Positions 62,495 to 64,000 of a stretch of DNA of 64,000 bases are shown in pieces. This DNA is from DAIQNV01 sp038748775. Its GTDB lineage: Bacteria > Planctomycetota > Phycisphaerae > Phycisphaerales > UBA1924. Below the pieces are notes generated by a model, which saw only the letters and a list, made by a program, of their open reading frames with translations, ran no database searches and was not told the origin of the DNA. Both the position numbers and the translations under genes were made by a program. The stretch spans positions 124,001 through 188,000 of the forward strand of contig JBCDIT010000009.1 in NCBI GenBank assembly GCA_038748775.1. Reading direction: 5' to 3'. How positions within the stretch are numbered: the stretch's first letter is position 1; every line of letters begins with the position of its first letter.

Positions 62495-63205
62495 TTAAAG
62501 ATAGGGCTCCAAATGGTCGGCTTCGTCCCGCGGTTGTACTGATCCGCCGAGCGAGTCGTTGATCGCCGCCCACACGACCCGAGCGACCGCGACGTACCCG
62601 TTCGTCAAAGGCTCGTCGCGCAGCAGTCCGAACGGTTCGTCTCGGGGCACGATCACCGGGCGCACCATCCACGCCACCTGGACCCCGACGAATCCGTACA
62701 AGACGAACCAGCAGGCCAACAGCCGGGCCGGCGCTCCTCCACGCCCCATCAGTTTGCGAAGCCTTGTCCAAAGCGCCCGTTGGGCCGCGATGGCCGCGAT
62801 CGCGATCGCGAACGCGAACGCGTTGAGCACGAGCGCCGTCGCCTCGCCGATCCCCGCGAGGTAGCCGACGACGACGAGAGGACCGAGCGCCGCGAGCGCG
62901 ACGGCGCCCACCGCCTGGCTCTCGCTGACGCACTTGAGCGCAACCCGGAACCAGTCACTCCGGCCGGTTGCGCCGCACAAGCCCCAGAACGCCGGCACGC
63001 AGACGAGCGTCGTGAGCGCGAGCACCAAGGGGGCCTTCATCGCTCCGACCAGTGGCATGACGGCGCGCTCGGGCGACCAGGCGCCGAAGCTGCTCATGCA
63101 CAGCCCGTACGCGGCCGCGAAGGTGATTCCGATGAGTACGGTCTGACGCGTCGGGAGCGAGCGGCCCTTGAGCAGAGCGTTCAGGGCCCGGAGCAAACGC
63201 CTCAC
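62495..63205 (-). CDS. multi-span membrane protein, paralogue of the next gene
   Basis: A 236-residue protein with about five hydrophobic helices. It ends with 'VLYGFVGVQVAWMVRPVIVPR' and a soluble tail. The product of the upstream gene has 'VLYAIVGVQMGWVLRPFIGSP' at the equivalent place and a similar 'K(A/L)PL' helix start, so the two arose by tandem duplication. No family with known function is recognised. The start is GTG 63205, overlapping the previous TGA as GTGA. The open frame reaches 63364 but would run across the neighbour. Confidence 0.65.
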   Translation of the reverse strand: MRRLLRALNALLKGRSLPTRQTVLIGITFAAAYGLCMSSFGAWSPERAVMPLVGAMKAPLVLALTTLVCVPAFWGLCGATGRSDWFRVALKCVSESQAVGAVALAALGPLVVVGYLAGIGEATALVLNAFAFAIAIAAIAAQRALWTRLRKLMGRGGAPARLLACWFVLYGFVGVQVAWMVRPVIVPRDEPFGLLRDEPLTNGYVAVARVVWAAINDSLGGSVQPRDEADHLEPYL

Positions 63206-63975
63206 TCTTGAATACCCATCAGTTGCCCCATCGAGCCGAAGATCGCTTCCGCCGCGTTGCTCTTGATCGGGCGGAGGAACGTGAACTCGGTGTCGGGCGA
63301 CCCGATGAACGGGCGGAGCACCCATCCCATCTGCACGCCGACGATGGCGTACAGCACCACCCATGCCCAGACGATCTGCGTCGATGAGGTGCGTTCCCGC
63401 CGGCGTCGGAACGTCGCTTGCCCGCCGTCGGTCGTTGGCACAGTCACCGTCGCGTTGCCTTGGGCGTCGTCGTCGCCGTCGCTGGATTTTTGCACTTTGC
63501 CGAGCATCCGGAGCAGATAGCTAGTGCCGACGACCCCGCTGACGCCGAGCAGTGCGACATTGAGGAGCACCATGAAGGGATAACTGGTCGTGCTGACCGT
63601 AAAGAAGCCCAGGATCGGGCCCAGCGAAGCAGCAACGGCGCTCGTGATGGCGCACGAGGCCGCGACGGTCCGTACGAACTGGATCATTCCGAGCCTCGAT
63701 CCCAAGATCGTGCTGAAGACGTAGAGCGATGGCAGGGTGACCGCTGCGGTCAGGAAGACAAGCAACGGGAGCTTGACTGTGCTCGCGATGAGCTGCGCAA
63801 GACCTTCGAGACCTTTCGAACGGAGTGCATACGCGCCCATGAACACGCCATACGTCGCGGCGAGCACTGCGATCGGGAGCAAGAGCTTCCTCGCGCCAAC
63901 CGACGATCCCTCGATGAACTCCGACGGCCGATCGGCACGCAGGAGACCATCGACACGCGAAATCCAGTGCCGCAT
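63202..63975 (-). CDS. multi-span membrane protein, tandem paralogue
   Basis: A 257-residue protein with about five predicted helices and a cytoplasmic loop rich in Asp, then Arg (about 165-195), before the last span. The helix-and-motif order matches the downstream gene product, including the G-V-Q-x-x-W-x-x-R-P-F segment and a following 'TEFTFLRP' that parallels 'EPFGLLRD'. Function is unknown. ATG 63975 has only a weak upstream purine run, and the true start could lie beyond the window edge. Its stop overlaps the next gene's GTG. Confidence 0.65.
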   Translation of the reverse strand: MRHWISRVDGLLRADRPSEFIEGSSVGARKLLLPIAVLAATYGVFMGAYALRSKGLEGLAQLIASTVKLPLLVFLTAAVTLPSLYVFSTILGSRLGMIQFVRTVAASCAITSAVAASLGPILGFFTVSTTSYPFMVLLNVALLGVSGVVGTSYLLRMLGKVQKSSDGDDDAQGNATVTVPTTDGGQATFRRRRERTSSTQIVWAWVVLYAIVGVQMGWVLRPFIGSPDTEFTFLRPIKSNAAEAIFGSMGQLMGIQE

Positions 63976-64000
63976 CGTGTGTCCCGTCTTGATCTGTTCC

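Noticed and set aside
1..64000. CRISPR arrays, insertion sequences, prophage genes, rRNA
   Set aside because: No regularly spaced direct repeats, transposase, integrase or phage structural motifs, and no rRNA sequence, were seen in either strand.

Overview
The window is about 64 kb of GC-rich, gene-dense bacterial chromosome. It most likely comes from a marine planctomycete of the class Phycisphaerae. The evidence is two secreted proteins ending in the Cys-bracketed, paired 'ADL..DIDAFI' module known as a GC-type dockerin; one secreted protein with a PEP-CTERM-like tail of the PTPGA...RRRR type; a laminin-B-like secreted protein; a Ser/Thr kinase fused to TPRs; and a vanadium haloperoxidase. 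Several GTG/TTG starts and short or absent 5' leaders fit the same picture. No rRNA, CRISPR array, IS element, prophage or integrase was recognised. One tRNA (Thr, anticodon CGT) is present.

Layout. 1-10.1 kb: 3' end of typA, vanadium haloperoxidase, rplU, an MscS channel, a two-gene unit of a single-domain asparaginase and a C45/AAT-like hydrolase, a TPR protein with a degenerate sulfotransferase-like domain, a small membrane protein and glutamate dehydrogenase. 10.1-21.4 kb: rpsA, a 28-codon ORF, a secreted protein of unknown function, gyrA, a STAS antagonist facing a SpoIIE/RsbU phosphatase, a DUF192 lipoprotein, gluQRS and a pterin carbinolamine dehydratase. 21.4-31.5 kb: a secreted GC-dockerin protein bracketed by two copies of a hairpin repeat, an HNH nuclease, an NtrC-type regulator, a laminin-B/GC-dockerin protein and a hybrid histidine kinase. 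31.5-43.1 kb: a lone ABC-2 permease diverging from a six-gene block of three SPFH proteins, an ABC ATPase, an ABC permease and a membrane-anchored TPR-like protein. 43.1-53.2 kb: purC, a GH10-like protein without recognisable catalytic glutamates, a ComEA-like HhH protein, mfd, phoU, tRNA-Thr, a small Cys-rich protein and hflX. 53.2-64 kb: a TPR-Ser/Thr kinase diverging from a ctpA-tsaD-release-factor-like operon, a PTPGA-CTERM protein, a thioredoxin, an aldo/keto reductase and two tandem paralogous membrane proteins.

The most distinctive locus is 33.3-43.1 kb. Its tight spacing (TTGA and ATGA overlaps, gaps of 7-90 nt) suggests one transcript encoding a membrane machine. Three band-7 proteins, one with about seven membrane spans, sit with an ABC-2 exporter whose ATPase has a long acidic tail with a thrice-repeated short motif. 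Its function cannot be read from the sequence. Other points of interest are the GyrA quinolone-pocket substitutions, the catalytically incomplete sulfotransferase-like and GH10-like proteins, a lysine-rich insertion in Mfd, and a set of genes whose -10-like hexamer lies only 5-8 nt before the start codon.
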